From Hemileia vastatrix (taxonomy: Eukaryota > Basidiomycota > Pucciniomycetes > Pucciniales > Zaghouaniaceae), in the NCBI GenBank assembly GCA_030280995.1, contig JASXTE010000016.1:20338501-20402500 (forward strand): 64,000 nt of DNA, read 5' to 3'. This document shows positions 11,919 through 23,061 of this stretch, piece by piece. Under the pieces are notes generated by a model. That model ran no database searches. It was not told the DNA's origin and worked only from the letters and a program-made list of their open reading frames with translations. The position numbers and the translations under genes are program-made. Each line of letters begins with the position of its first letter. Positions within the stretch are counted from its first letter, which is position 1.

Positions 11919-13142
11919 TACAGAGGGAGAATGACAATTATTTATAGGGCTGGTATTTTTCACTCAAATGTTGACATGTTATCAAGGTTACCTTTACCAA
12001 ATGATGACTCTAATCCTGCTTATGATCCTGAGGATGAAATTATTCATATTCATGGGATATATGTGGTTGATATGGAGGAAGAGCTATTGCAGCTTATTCT
12101 GAATTCATATGATAAGGACACTGACTTAAAAAAGTTATGCACCATATTAAATGATCCAAAGAATGCTTCAATACAAGCAATAATTAAAACCCTTCCACAA
12201 AAGTACCAAAAAGCTTTGGAAAAAGGTAAATTATCAATTGATGAAGGATATCTATATTATAGAAGAAAGTTGAGTAATGTCATTGTTATTCCTCCTTCTA
12301 TGAAAGAAATCATCTTGAAAATTTGTCATGATGACATATTAGCTGGACATTTTGATCTTGATAAAACAATGATCAGAATTAGAAACACTGCTTGGTGGGT
12401 TAATATGTCTGAGAACACCAAACTATATGTTGCATCTTGTGATTCTTGCCAAAAATTAAAAAGATTAACTGGTAAGAGAGCTGGATTAATGCAACATATT
12501 GAACCTCCTGATGCACCATGGCAAATAATAAACATGGATTTTGTAACAGGATTACGTATTTCTGGTAAAGACAGTTATAAATCTTGTTGGGTTATTGTGG
12601 ACAGATTCACAAAAATGTGTAAATTTATTTCTACCCACAAGGATGTTTCCACTAAAGAAGTAGCTTTCTTATGGTGGTCTCATATGTTTAACACTGCTGG
12701 TTTTCCTAAAGCCATAATCTCTGACAGAGACCCTAAATTTACTTCTGAATTTTGGATGTCTCTGATGGATGTTTGTGGTTGTGATCTGAAACTTTCTACT
12801 GCCCATCATCCACAGACTGATGACTTAGCTGAAAGAATGATTCAGACTTTAGAGGACATGATTAGAAGGTATTGTGCCTTTGGCCTTGAGTATAAATATA
12901 ATGACAGATTCACTCATGATTGGGTTACCTTACTTCCTGGGTTGGAATTTGCTTATAATAGCACTGTTCATTCTGTTACTCAAAGAAAGCCTTTTGAGCT
13001 CTGGCTTGGATATGTTCCAAATACTCCTGCCCAAATTCTCAATAAAAAAATACCTAAATTGGATATACATCCTTGTGTAAAATCTTTTCTTCAAATGCAA
13101 CAACTTTTCAGGAATCATGATAAAAAATGTATTGAAAAATAA
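11919..13142 (+). pseudogene. pol: Element A integrase (broken)
   Basis: The tail of the RNase H module (FHSNVDMLSRLPL) is followed by integrase. The HHCC zinc-binding domain is seen as HDDILAGHF and later CDSCQKLK. The catalytic core shows Asp in NMDFVTGL, Asp in ISDRDPKFTSEFW and Glu in HHPQTDDLAERMIQ, so the DDE triad is present. Integrase inserts the cDNA into the nuclear genome. The frame stops at TAA 13,140 in phase with the continuing C-terminus. Wording such as IQTLEDMIRRYCAFGLEYK resembles rust-fungus elements as I recall them. Confidence 0.9.
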
Positions 13143-13466
13143 TTTGAATATGAGAAGAAGAGATAGGATAAATCCCATAAAGAATACACTTTTAAAAAGT
13201 GTGATGAAGTGTTGATTTCTACAGTCCACTTCAATTTACAAGGTAATAACAAGTTGAAAGACACATTTGTTGGTCCATTTGTTGTCAGAAGAATGATTGA
13301 AGATAATGCAGTTGAGGTTATTTTGTATTCTCCATATGACAGAAAACATCCTGTTTTTCCAATATCTCTTCTGAAAACTTACACATCCAATAGTGATTTA
13401 TTTCCAAAAAGGAGGGGAAGAACAAAGAAAACCCCAAATGAAATCACTGAAAAAGCAGAAATTTAA
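13143..13466 (+). pseudogene. pol: Element A integrase C-terminus
   Basis: It continues in phase after the stop at 13,140 and a further TAG at about 13,164. It holds a GPF-type C-terminal module (LKDTFVGPFVVRRMIEDNAVEV) followed by YDRKHPVFPISLLK. The final stretch is basic. The end near 13,466 lies about 190 bp before the 3' LTR. No chromodomain is evident, unlike element B. Confidence 0.75.
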
Positions 13467-13642
13467 AAAATTCTGAATGACAGATTAATCACTGCTGAAA
13501 AAGGTACAGAATACTTATTGAGATTCAAGAATAAATCATCTGAATATGATTCTTGGATATCTGGGAAGGAGATATCAAATCTTCCTACTCTATTTAAAAA
13601 TTATAAAAAGAAAAAATCATAGCATTTTTTTATTGTTTTTTT

Positions 13643-13654
13643 AGAGTGAGGGAG
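13643..13654 (+). other. Polypurine tract of element A
   Basis: AGAGTGAGGGAG lies directly before the 3' LTR start, where plus-strand DNA synthesis is primed in LTR retrotransposons. Confidence 0.75.
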
Positions 13655-14468
13655 TGTCAGCCAGGCTACTAGACTTACCCAGTAAAATAATTAATTATCT
13701 TACTGAGGTGAAGCCATGCCTTTTAGATCCTTATTAATTATTAATTATTTATTAAATCCTTATGTATTAATTACAATTAACTAACTTAGTACACTAAGTA
13801 ATTAATTAATAAAAATAAGTAATTTTCCCACATATATTTTTACTCCCAAACACCATGCTCAATAATACAGATGAGATGGGAATAAAAATTAGTATTAAAA
13901 AATATATATAAAATTATAAAAAGAAGAAAAATACTTTTTCAAATTCCTTTAATTAGATTTTATTGATTCTATATTTCAAATCAAATGTTCTTACACTAAA
14001 AAGTGATGGACTAAAGGGTTCATAGTTTTTTTTCAAATAAAATAAATAATTTTATTTACACACAATTTAGACTTACTCTTATTATTTCACATACTCTCTT
14101 TATTTAAGTTTTTCCTCTCATACTCTTGTACTAGGGGGTGGTACTTCCGTGTTTTATTTTCTCACATTTTTCCTATAAAAGGCGTTTCCTTTTTGTGTTT
14201 TTTGACTCATTCCTTACTTACTTTACAATTTTTTATAACACTTTAGTTAAACAAATTTATTACTATACTTTATAATAATTAGTATTTAAATCACCGTAGT
14301 TCTAAAAGATATAATTTATAATAATATTAAAATTTACCTCTTCTTAAATTGAGTAAAGTAATCAATTAGATTAAGAAAATACATACCTTGCCTTGAAAGT
14401 CCAATAACCACTTTAAATACTCGTATAAACCTGGAATAAATCTTCTATACCAAAAGGACCCCTTGACA
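13655..14468 (+). repeat. Element A 3' LTR
   Basis: Full-length partner of 5,976-6,789. It starts TGTCAG and ends TTGACA, followed by the target duplication TCATC. A TATAAAAG box is at 14,174-14,181. Confidence 0.93.
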
Positions 14469-15192
14469 TCATCCCTCCTTAGCATGTTCATTGTTCCCAC
14501 TTTCCCCTATTTTTTTTTTTGGTTCCATTTCATTGGAACACATACATTTCACATTATTTGAGAATTTTACATTTTCCATATTCAATTTCCCCCAAATTTT
14601 AACTTCACTCTTCCTCACTCTATTATCTCTATCTCTCAATCAAGGTAAGTTTCATCTCCTTTTTTTCATGCCTATATTATATCTCTTTATTTCTATGAAA
14701 ATTTCTTACTTAAATATATGTATGACTCTTATCTGCATATCAGTGGAATTATTCAACCCCTCATGTTGTCATTTTCATTATCACTTCTCAACCTTTTTGT
14801 AAAATGTTAAAAATTATAGTTGAAATTAGGGCTAGGTTTATTCAAATCAGATTTCAATTTACTAATTATATTCGTGAATACTATCTTTTATTTCCCACAA
14901 ATAGATCTGAATATAGTTAAGTGATTTCTGAGATATTGGCCTTTAAATTTCAGCCTTTTTCCCCAATTTGACTTTTTGTTATTTCATAATTTTATATAAC
15001 AAATTAGAGTTAGGTTTATTTGAATCACATTTCCTTTTAACAGAAGGTTCTCCTGAAGGAATTCTTTCATTTCCACACAAAAAGAATTAGAAATTATTTC
15101 AGTGGTTTTTGATATATTGGCCATTAAAGTTGGCCCCTTTTTTCCCATTTTTACTTTTTTTATTTCATGTTTTTATCACCTCAAAAAAAAAA

Positions 15193-15375
15193 GTGGCACC
15201 TGCTAGCAGTTTCACATCCCTATATTCATTTTTGATTTAAGAGTGAATTTTATTTTATTTTGCGCAAGCTATTTTTCTCATTTTTCATTTTTCAGTCTTT
15301 CCAGAAGAACTACAGCTGAGATTAAATTGAGTTAAGACAAAGATAGTCATTGGCACCTGATATCAGGTGCTCATG
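15193..15375. mobile_element. MITE-like inverted-repeat element, copy 1
   Basis: 183 bp. The left end GTGGCACCTGCTAGCAG and the reverse complement of the right end (GAGCACCTGATATCAGGTGC) are similar, and the inverted similarity continues inward through a CCCTATATTC / ACTATCTTTG block. It is non-coding. The second copy at 15,948-16,130 has exactly the same length. The class is unknown; MITE-like is inferred from the structure. Confidence 0.6.
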
Positions 15376-15947
15376 TTTTTTTCTGGTGTATATAACAAAT
15401 TAGAGATAGTTTTATTTAAATCACATTTCTTGTAACTGAATATGCCCTTGAATTCTATCTCTCATTTCATAAAAGCAGGCTTGAACTTGGATCAGTGGTT
15501 TCTGAGATATTGACCATTAAAGTTGAGCCCTTTTTTCCCATTTTAACTTTTTTTATTTCATGTTTTTATATAACAAATTAGGCTTAGATTTTTCTAAATC
15601 AGTGTCCTATTAATTAAAGAATCTATTAAAGAAATATTTAATCTCACTAAAATAGGTTTGAATCAGGTTCAGTGCTGCTGAGATTTTGACCTTTAAAGTT
15701 TAGCCTTTTTTCCAAATTTTACTTTATTTGTTTTATGTTCTTATATTTCATAATTATATAAGAAAGTTTCTCAAACTCTTATGTGATAATTATCTAGGCT
15801 TTTATCTTGCTCTTTTTTCAATTCTCATAATCACTTTTCAATTTTTGTGAAATTTTGAAAATCAGAGTCAAAATTAGGGTCAGGTTTATTCAAATCTAAC
15901 ATCCTTTTAACTGAAAAATCTCCTGAAGGATCTCCACAAAAAATCAA

Positions 15948-16130
15948 GTGGCAACTTATAGCAGGTGCCTATCCCTATCTTCAGTTTTAATTTAAGAGTA
16001 AATTTGATTTGATTTTTCACAAGCTAGTTTGCTCACTGTTCAGTGCACAGTCTTTCCAGAAGAACTACAGCTGAGCTTAAATTGAGTTAAGACAAAGATA
16101 GGGATTGGAATCTGCTATCAGGTTCTTATG
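15948..16130. mobile_element. MITE-like inverted-repeat element, copy 2
   Basis: 183 bp, sharing with copy 1 the internal block CAGTCTTTCCAGAAGAACTA and both ends. Its terminal inverted repeats (AGCAGGTGCCTATCCCTATC against AGCAGATTCCAATCCCTATC, read from the other strand) pair better than those of copy 1. Both copies are followed by a T-run ending in CTGGT. Confidence 0.6.
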
Positions 16131-17467
16131 TTTTTTTTTCTGGTCAATATCTTTCATTTTAGACAGAAACATTTTAATTTGGTTCAGTGTTCTCCAATAT
16201 ATTGACCTTTAATTTTGAACCTTTCTTTCCCAATTTTTCTTTTATTTATTTCATAATGCATATTATAACAATTTCTTCTTGCATTAATCCCTCTAGATTC
16301 CCCAACTACCTTTCTATTAACTTATTATTCTGTCCAATCATCAAGGTTTAGTTTTTAATTATCTTACAATCTTCATATATCTAACCCTTCACACATTTTG
16401 GTTGCTCTTATCAGATCAGTTAACAGTTGATTCAACAAATCAAAAAGTTAAAATAAGAAGATAAAAGTAATAAATTTGATAAAACTCTTGGTAGATCAAA
16501 AAAGTATGAAGATTTTAAAAGTCATTGAATATTTATTATTCTTTCATAATTTTTGTAATTATTAAATAAGTATTTCAATTTAATAAACTAAATCAATGGG
16601 CCAAAAAGCTTGTGTTGTATAAACAGCCACCACACAATATTAGGGAGGAGTTGCTAGCAAGTCTTGAACTTGAAGTAAGATGAAAATAAGATGGAACTCA
16701 GACTGAAGTAATACTGAAATTTCACTTGAAGTAATATTGAGAAATCACACAAACAATAATAGATCTTTATTGAAAATATAGCAAAAGTGTGAGGATAAAT
16801 GAATTGAAGTCGGAAAAAATCATTCCAAGAATTTACTCAATGCACAGTATTGTTTGATGCAATTTATTTAAATAATAATTTATTAATTTAAGTTAATGAA
16901 TGAAAATCCATCAATAGTATCACAATAATTAAATACAATATTGTTATTAAAACTTTCAGATGACATATAAAAAAATCAGTAACTTTTTTCATTAAATACA
17001 ACTCTTTTTCAAGAATTGAAAAACAGTAATTTTATTATCAAAAAAATATAAAGTGTGTTTTTTCTTGATTTTTTTTTTGAATTTATATATTTAAAAATGG
17101 TATAATTTTAAATAAAAATACTGTTAATCTGGAGATTCACCTCACAAATTTTACAGTGTTTCCATGTAAGAAGAGGTGCATAAGATCAAATTTTAGGCTT
17201 TTTTAACACTCAAATACTCTATCAAGGAGGTGGAACTGATATTAATCATCATTCTATCATATTTTTGTAGAAAAACTTCTATATAATTTTTTCTCAAAGA
17301 AAGATACAATGGATAATTTAAATCATGAAAATATAAATTTCTACCATTATATAAATTACATTCAGACTAGTATAAATTTATTAAAATACTTAAAAATAAA
17401 GGTAGAAATAAGTCAGATTTTTTATTCAAGTTTAATTAATTAAAATTTTAGAGGATCATACTCTTAC

Positions 17468-18269
17468 TGTCACGTGCCATGTGACACTCGAGGCAAAAGC
17501 AGCTCATTAAATCAATAAGAAGAGGCTCGAATCCATACTCGAAGCGCAGAAAGCAATTCTCCATAGCAACTGCGACCTTCCTTTGTGTACTCGCTATTCA
17601 ACGGCGCTAGCCTAAACTCTAAATCTAAATCAGTCAATCTCCCAATAGTGTGTCTTAGTCTTTTTCTCAATAAGCAACGCACAGCGCAATATTTAATATA
17701 ATAGTACATTAAAAGGTTTATAAAATGTCTGTGGGTTATTAAGGGGGAGTGAGCATGGACGGAATGGTTAGTGGAGGATTAAGTGGTTAACGGATGTTAG
17801 TGAGGAGGTTCTAGGTGTAACGGATGTATTTTAATGGTCTGTGGTGTGCAGAATAGTGGATGGGTATGAGGTCAATGTGAGGAGGAGTAAAGGATATAAA
17901 AGGGGTTGGTTTTTTTGGTTTGATATTCTTTAGAATTAAATTATAAAACGTATTTATAGTTAATAGTGGTAAAAGCTTTTAAGTAAAATCATTATTATTG
18001 TATCTTTCTTTATTTTCTCAATAATTATTTCTAAATCCTAAATCTTTGATTGTTGAGTTTCCAACCCTTTGTGAGATCTTAAGAATTTTAATATTACCTT
18101 TCAATTATATTAGAATCCTTCTCGAACATAACTCGAAGCAGTAATTCTTCCTTTGAGTCATCTTCGAATCACTTCCTTGAATCATTCCTCTGTGCTTCAA
18201 AGAAGTCTCTAAATCCTCATCTCACTTACAGGAACATCCTCCAGCTTGTGCATAGGTCATCCGGTGACA
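17468..18269 (+). repeat. B2 5' LTR
   Basis: Begins TGTCACGTGCCATGTGACAC and ends CCGGTGACA; it is clearly homologous to the 778-bp LTRs of element B. TATAAAAG is at 17,895-17,902. Downstream of it, AGAATTAAATTATA near 17,932-17,945 is complementary (one wobble) to the sequence following the LTR at 18,271, the self-primer arrangement described for B. Confidence 0.9.
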
Positions 18270-18346
18270 GTATAATTTAACTCTCCATAGTTCTCATTCT
18301 TTGCACTACTATGTCCCTTTTCAGGTGTTTTCTCTAAATTCTTAAA

Positions 18347-18491
18347 ATGGCACCTGATCAATGCACTCCTCCTACAGGCGCTACTACTAGAGCTCGCACC
18401 AGAAGAAGGCCAACAGCCGCTCGCCCTGTTTCCCGCACTCACTCCTTGGAGCCACTCAACCTTAGGGAACGGAAACATTCAGTCCAATCGG
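18347..18491 (+). pseudogene. gag: B2 Gag N-terminus, interrupted by element F
   Basis: ATG 18,347 opens MAPDQCTPPTGATTRAR, matching the start of element B Gag (MAPVQRTPPTGATTRAR). The frame runs 48 codons to ...HSVQS and is then split by the minus-strand element F. Joining across F at the shared TCGG keeps the frame (QS to VED), which shows the gag was open here when F inserted. Confidence 0.88.
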
Positions 18492-19565
18492 TGTAGACAA
18501 TCCTATAGTACTAGCTATAGGCCTTGACCAAGGGAGTTGGAGAAAAACCAGAGAGAAAATCCCCTGTCCCTTTAGAAAAATAGAGTGAGATTCACTTGCT
18601 AAAGTAAGTTGGTTCCTGTTTTGCTAAAGCTCCTGTTTAACACACTTGACTGCCTAATGAGCCAAGAAAGTAGTCCCCAGATAGACTACCAGACCAAAGA
18701 ACTGAAATGTAGAACAAAGTCCACACCAGAGACAGCAAAGATACTTGATGTAGGCTGCAAATCCACACCAGAGACAGCAATAATACTTGCTATAGCTTGC
18801 AAGACTATAACAGAGAAAACAGTTGCCAAAGTTAAGTTAAATGAAGAACTCACTTGCAACAAACACAGCCAATTGTGGCCAGAAAACAGTGAAAACTGAG
18901 TGAGGAACAATGATATCACCTCTGGATGGTTGTATGATGATTAAGGTTGCCCCAAACTATCTTATTCACTATGTACACACAGACCACTAACTAAGAGCAC
19001 ATGCGCACCCACCAATCTGGCGCCTGTACCTGCCAGATTGCATAAAAAACCCTCCTGGAGCGCTCCCCAACCTCCTAAAACAGAGGCAGGCAGGCCGCCC
19101 GACGTCGGAGATGCCGCCTGAAGCCAGAAAACCAATAAAAACCACTAATCTACTTAGAAAAATTAGCTACAACTACTAAAACCTTTAAAACACGGAATTT
19201 CACTATAACAACATTGAGACATGAAATATAGAGAAAAATTAGCTCTATCCAATGGTACTAAGCACTTAATCCTAAGACTTAAGGTTAGCCCATAAAACAT
19301 GAAAAACAAAATTAAACAGCAATCTTTTATAAATGAAAAATGAGGAAATGACCCCTTAAAACTCAGAATATGAAAAATGTCTACAACACATAAAATATAG
19401 AGAAAAACTAGGGCTATCCAATGATAGTACCCACTTACCCGCAGAACCAATATCCACGGAATAAAACCAGAAAAATACCAAATTCCTTAACAGATGTCAA
19501 TTAAGACATGCACAAACAGCGCCAAATCACACAACAAAGGCCCCTGCCAATGTTGGAAGACCACA
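18492..19565 (-). repeat. Element F 3' LTR
   Basis: 1,074 bp, matching 30,390-31,483 except for a 20-bp segment and a few bases. In element orientation it starts TGTGGTCTTCC after the polypurine tract. A minus-strand TATAAAAG lies at 19,324-19,331. It contains a GC-rich island near 19,080-19,125. A 96-codon plus-strand frame inside (18,609-18,899) is repeated in the other LTR and is not taken as a gene. Confidence 0.95.
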
Positions 19566-19583
19566 TCCTCCCTCCAATTTAGA

Positions 19584-20254
19584 ATGTCTGCATTCTTTCT
19601 TCATCCAACCACCATGTTTAACCTCCTTCCCAAATCTGCCTCTGAAATGGGCTCCTGCCAATACTGCATCAACAATAATTTAATCTATGCCATGACACCA
19701 CCTGTTCATCCATACAGAACGTCCTGCGATGTCTGCCACTCCAGAAAGAAGACCTGCCACAGACCTAATCCACTTTCTTCCACAACAGATTCACCTCCGC
19801 CTCAACCTGGTCCTTCTTCTGCCAGCACCAAAATATCTAGGCCATCCATCCTGATACCCAGATTAATCAAAAAGCTCCAACCTTCCCAGAAGAGTGCCAC
19901 AACCCATAAAACAACTAGTTCCCCCATCCCTGGTCCATCTGATGGTAAAGGACATTCATTCCTTCCTTCAACTTTAAAACTGATAACTTCTCAGTTCCTT
20001 CCTCTTCTGATAGTGATGATAACAATGTAGGATTTATTGCACCACCAACACCAACGCATTTTCCCACTATCAAGGCCAAGTTCCAACAACACACATCTCA
20101 ACAGAAACAACTTCTTCTTCACTATTTCCAATCCACTCCTGCTAGAGATCCACAGGACATTGAGAACAGAAGACACCTCATTCACCAGTTCAAGGCTAAT
20201 TCTGAACACTTCATTTCATCTCTTGATTCCCTCTGTAATTCCACTAGTACTTGA
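19584..20254 (+). pseudogene. Antisense cysteine-cluster gene X1 of element F (frameshifted)
   Basis: Plus strand, opposite to element F. From ATG 19,584 the frame encodes CQYC at about residue 28, then SCDVCHSRKKTCHRP: a C-x2-C pair followed by C-x2-C-x6-C with basic residues between, similar to half of a fungal Zn2Cys6 DNA-binding cluster. A Ser/Pro-rich stretch follows. A shift of phase near 19,960 is needed to continue into SSSDSDDNN and a charged, probably helical C-terminus (TIKAKFQQHTSQQKQLLLHY), which ends at TGA 20,252. Without the shift the frame ends at 20,030. It would give a protein of about 220 residues. Function unknown; DNA binding is inferred from the cluster only. Confidence 0.6.
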
Positions 20255-20315
20255 GTTTGATTCAGAAAAGAAAAATTGACCACACCCTCTATAGGATGTA
20301 ACCACAAACAACCCT

Positions 20316-20717
20316 CAGTTTTAAGTCTTGGGGGACCATCCTCATTTGATAGTCTTGGGGGACTCAAAAACCCTCAGTTTAAAGTCTCGGGGGACTCAAA
20401 AACCTAAATCATAAACCCAGAACTAGAGATCATCCACATTAAGACACAGAGAAAAAACTAACATTCTGGGGTAATTGTGAATAGAGCAGCCAGCCCATCA
20501 ATTACCCCAAAACTTGCCTTTGCTAAATTCGGAGGCTCCCCCTGTGGATACCCTCCACCAATCTTTCAAAGCAACTCCAACAACAAAATTTTTTCCCTCA
20601 GTTTATAGTCTTGGGGGACTTACAACCCTCAGTTTAAAGTCTTGGGGGACTAACACAGTGTTCAGTTTAAAGTCTTGACGTACTAATAAATTTTCCAGTT
20701 TAGAGTCATAGAGGACT
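20316..20717 (-). repeat. Short covarying hairpin array, element F (five full copies)
   Basis: Read on the minus strand (element sense), copies lie at 20,316-20,337, 20,375-20,396, 20,599-20,620, 20,630-20,651, 20,663-20,684 and 20,696-20,717. A partial copy is near 20,351. Each is a 4-nt stem (mostly AGTC with GACT), a 6-nt loop such as CCCCAA or CTCTAT, and a tail like TTAAACTG. The 20,663 copy has one mismatch and 20,316 has a G-T pair. They lie around the space between X1 and X2. Confidence 0.8.
20467..20519 (-). other. Large hairpin type H1, element F copy 1
   Basis: TGGGGTAATTG at 20,467 and CAATTACCCCA at 20,509 form a perfect 11-bp stem around a 31-nt loop containing GAGCAGCCAGC. Related copies are at 23,257, 23,520 and, in element E, 40,558. 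Confidence 0.75.
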
Positions 20718-20863
20718 GTCAGAATCTTGCATGAATCTGACCCAGCCAATTTCATGCAATACACACACAGCTAGACCCACGGAGCGTCCGCCTTCACTTC
20801 ATCTTCTACTCATCACTGACAAAATCTTCTCTTATCCTTTTCCTCACCTTTCACACACAAATC

Positions 20864-22436
20864 ATGTCTGGATCCCCTGCTGTTGACTCCTCTACTCTTC
20901 CTTGCTTCACTGCTCCAAGGGACTATGCCTGCAAACAGTGTATCCACATGTGCAGACCTTGCACATTCACTCTTCCAAATCCAGAAGCCAAATTCTACAA
21001 CAGGGCTTGTGACTCTTGCTATTCTTAAAAAAAGAAATGTGAAAGAGATGCCCACTATCCTATTCCTCCGCCTTCTCCTTCTCACAAGTACATCTCCAGA
21101 TCCCCTACCAGGTCTCCAGAACTTGGTCCATCCTCTTCCTCTCTATCTTCAGCTCCTTCCAGAAGATCCAGAAGCTCAGCTTCCCGCACTCTTCCCAAAA
21201 GACCAGCCTTAGCTTTTCAAGAAACTGCTTTTATCACTGCTAAATTAGATCCAAAAGCTTCAAAATCAACCCCTAGGCTTCTAGACCGTGTCCAGGCGAG
21301 GCGGCCTGGCTGACGTCGGGCGGCCCGCCCGCCTCACCAAACAGTGAAAATCAGGGCCAAAACCTCCAAAAACGGCCAGAAAATAGACAAATTCATCCAG
21401 ACAACAATAACAACTCAACCCAACTACCTCCTACTGCTCCCAGAGCAATGCAATCCACCCTTCCAACATCCAAAAACACCAAAATTTCCCAGATTTCTAA
21501 GAGAACTGCCAGAGAACCCCAAGAAGAAATCAGAACACCACACACTGCTCCACAACAACAACTTCGTCCCCAACTAAGACAAAGAAACTACACCTCTCCT
21601 CTGTCAGCCAAATACTCTTCTGACAGTTCCATCTCTTCAAATTCTCCATCCAGAAGAGAGCAGTCTGCTTCCAAATCCCCCTCTCCTGCTCCATCCTTTA
21701 ACAACCCTGGTACTCCATCACCAGCACCTCCTCCAGCTGAATCCAACAGAAATAACAACCACAACAACAACAATCTCACTGCTCCAACTAGGCCCCAGGA
21801 ACATCAGCATCCCAGTTCACCTTCTCAGGATCCTTCAGAGGAAGACCATGAGAATCCATATCTTTCCCTAGTTGATCCACCCACTAGGACCATAACAAAA
21901 TCGTCAGAGATCCAAATCCCAGCTGCTTACAGATTTGATGAGCTTCCAATCTGTAAGTACCAAAGTAATTATTCCATTTCTTCAACAAAAATAATTACTG
22001 ATCCAATTCTTCTTGTCTAGTTGGCACCCCTCCTCCTGAATCTATTATTGGAGTTGGCCAAACTCTTGAAACTTCTTTGACCCTGGATTATAAAGACATG
22101 AAGAAACACCTAAGCACCATGTGTTCCAATATGCTAAAAGCCTTTGCCCTCCATGGACCCTTGAATGACTTTGAAAAATCCCTGAGAAAGCGCCTACTGG
22201 ACAACCACTGGAAAATGTCTAGGATCATTAAACACACCCTCCAGCACTCCATTCTTGCCTCTTCTTCCTCCTCCTCTGAACTTCCCTCTAATCCGATCCC
22301 TGATCATTACAATCCCTATAATCTCTCCAGCAGGATGCACTTCAAAGAACACAGTGCTTCCCACAATCCCAACAAAAAACAAAAACGTCATCACAATCCA
22401 GACCAGCCTCCAGAAGCTTCATCATCCAGACAATGA
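20864..22436 (+). pseudogene. Antisense cysteine-cluster gene X2 of element F (spliced, broken)
   Basis: Plus strand, opposite to element F. ATG 20,864 (MSGSPAVDSS) leads to ACKQC and CRPC, then ACDSCYS, a TAA at 21,026, and KKKCERD: the same C-x2-C-x6-C as in X1, with one stop inside. A Ser/Pro/Arg-rich part follows. A GC-rich insert at about 21,283-21,331 shifts the phase. The frame resumes by 21,448 and runs to 21,952, where a consensus intron begins (GTAAGT 21,953, ACTGAT near 22,000, TTCTTGTCTAG ending 22,020; 68 nt). Splicing restores the phase exactly into 22,021-22,436, a basic helical C-terminus (DYKDMKKHLSTMCSNMLKAF) ending with a Lys/His/Arg-rich tail. The protein would be roughly 480-500 residues. 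Function unknown. Confidence 0.62.
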
Positions 22437-22618
22437 GCTCCTGCAAAAAGATTAGAAACATAATAATAATATAAAACAATTAATAAAAATAATTTCAGAT
22501 TTTTTTTTTTTTTTTTTGCTTTTTTATCTACTAATATACTAAAATTAAAAATTAGTAACTAAAATGAAATGAAATAAAATAAATGAAATAAAATAAATTA
22601 TAAAGAAATAATACAAAT

Positions 22619-22691
22619 GGTATCCCCCAGCCAATTGATGAGCTAATCCCCTGATACCTTACCCACATCCAAGTGCACCTTGATGTGGGTA
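22619..22691 (-). other. Hairpins H4 and H3, element F copy 1
   Basis: Two adjacent hairpins. H4: GGTATC (22,619) pairs with GATACC (22,653) around a loop with CCAGCCAATTGATGAGC. H3: TACCCACATC (22,660) pairs with GATGTGGGTA (22,682), a perfect 10-bp stem. A second pair of the same two types is at 22,816-22,885 and a third in element E at 40,946-41,015. Confidence 0.7.
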
Positions 22692-22815
22692 CACAATTAA
22701 TTCTTTTAAATGGTTAACAGAAAATGAAATTCAAAAATTTAGAAATTCAGAAAATAATAAAAAATAATGAAACACAAAAACACATGAAATAAATAATAAT
22801 TAAAAATAAGAAAAT

Positions 22816-22885
22816 AGCATTGCCCGGCCAATTAATGAGCCTTTCCCCACCAATGCTTGCCCACATCCAGGTGACCCTGATGTGG
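22816..22885 (-). other. Hairpins H4 and H3, element F copy 2
   Basis: H4: AGCATTG (22,816) pairs with CAATGCT (22,851); the loop has CCGGCCAATTAATGAGC. H3: CCACATC (22,861) pairs with GATGTGG (22,879). The H4 stem sequence differs from copy 1 yet pairs completely. Confidence 0.7.
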
Positions 22886-23061
22886 TAACACCCTATCTTT
22901 TTGATTTTATAATTTTAAACAACCCCCATAAAAAATTAAAAGAAAAAAAGAGAAAAAAGAAAATAATCTAAAACTTCTATCTAGCAAAAACATAACTGCA
23001 AAATCAAAGACAGTCCAGCTCCATAGATGGTCCAATAAGGGAAAGTCCGGTACATAGAAAT

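Larger units (their letters stand above)
5976..14468 (+). mobile_element. Element A: full-length Ty3/gypsy LTR retrotransposon
   Basis: A complete element of about 8.5 kb. Two 814-bp LTRs (TGTCAGCC to TTGACA) flank one gag-pol frame in the order Gag, zinc knuckle, protease, reverse transcriptase, RNase H, integrase, which is the Ty3/gypsy order. The 5-bp sequence TCATC precedes the 5' LTR (5,971-5,975) and follows the 3' LTR (14,469-14,473), which is a target-site duplication. The coding frame is broken by several stops and catalytic residues are altered, so the copy is dead. Its RNase H and integrase wording resembles elements I recall from rust fungi. The LTRs differ at about 25 positions by eye (about 97% identical). 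Confidence 0.95.
14820..16260. repeat. Five diverged direct-repeat modules
   Basis: A recognisable module recurs at least five times. One part resembles 'aattaggg-taggtttattcaaatc' (about 14,825, 15,003, 15,403, 15,583, 15,878). A second part resembles 'gagatattggcctttaaagtt' followed by 'gcc', T-run, 'ccc' (about 14,930, 15,110, 15,508, 15,680, 16,192). The spacing is irregular and the copies are strongly diverged. This is probably an old tandem duplication, further expanded by the two 183-bp inserts. Confidence 0.6.
14474..17467. other. AT-rich intergenic region with diverged repeats
   Basis: About 3 kb with no supported gene. The start (14,480-14,660) is C/T-rich and ends in CAAGGTAAGT, resembling the leader-like places near 3,600 and 5,795. 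The middle holds the repeat modules and the two inverted-repeat elements listed separately. From 16,260 to 17,467 the sequence is AT-rich without structure I can name. Confidence 0.5.
17468..18491 (+). mobile_element. Chromovirus copy B2, 5' part
   Basis: The 5' LTR, leader and first 48 codons of gag of an element closely related to element B. It is cut at 18,491 by the insertion of element F. The reading frame resumes at 31,484, and is cut again at 31,845 by the LTR of element E. The rest of B2 is not in the window. Confidence 0.92.

Noticed and set aside
14491..14802. 103-codon Phe/Leu-rich ORF after element A
   Set aside because: Low-complexity T-rich sequence; crosses a likely splice donor; no homology evident.
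20813..21085. 90-codon minus-strand ORF over the X2 cysteine cluster
   Set aside because: Shadow of the plus-strand cysteine-cluster frame; no domain.
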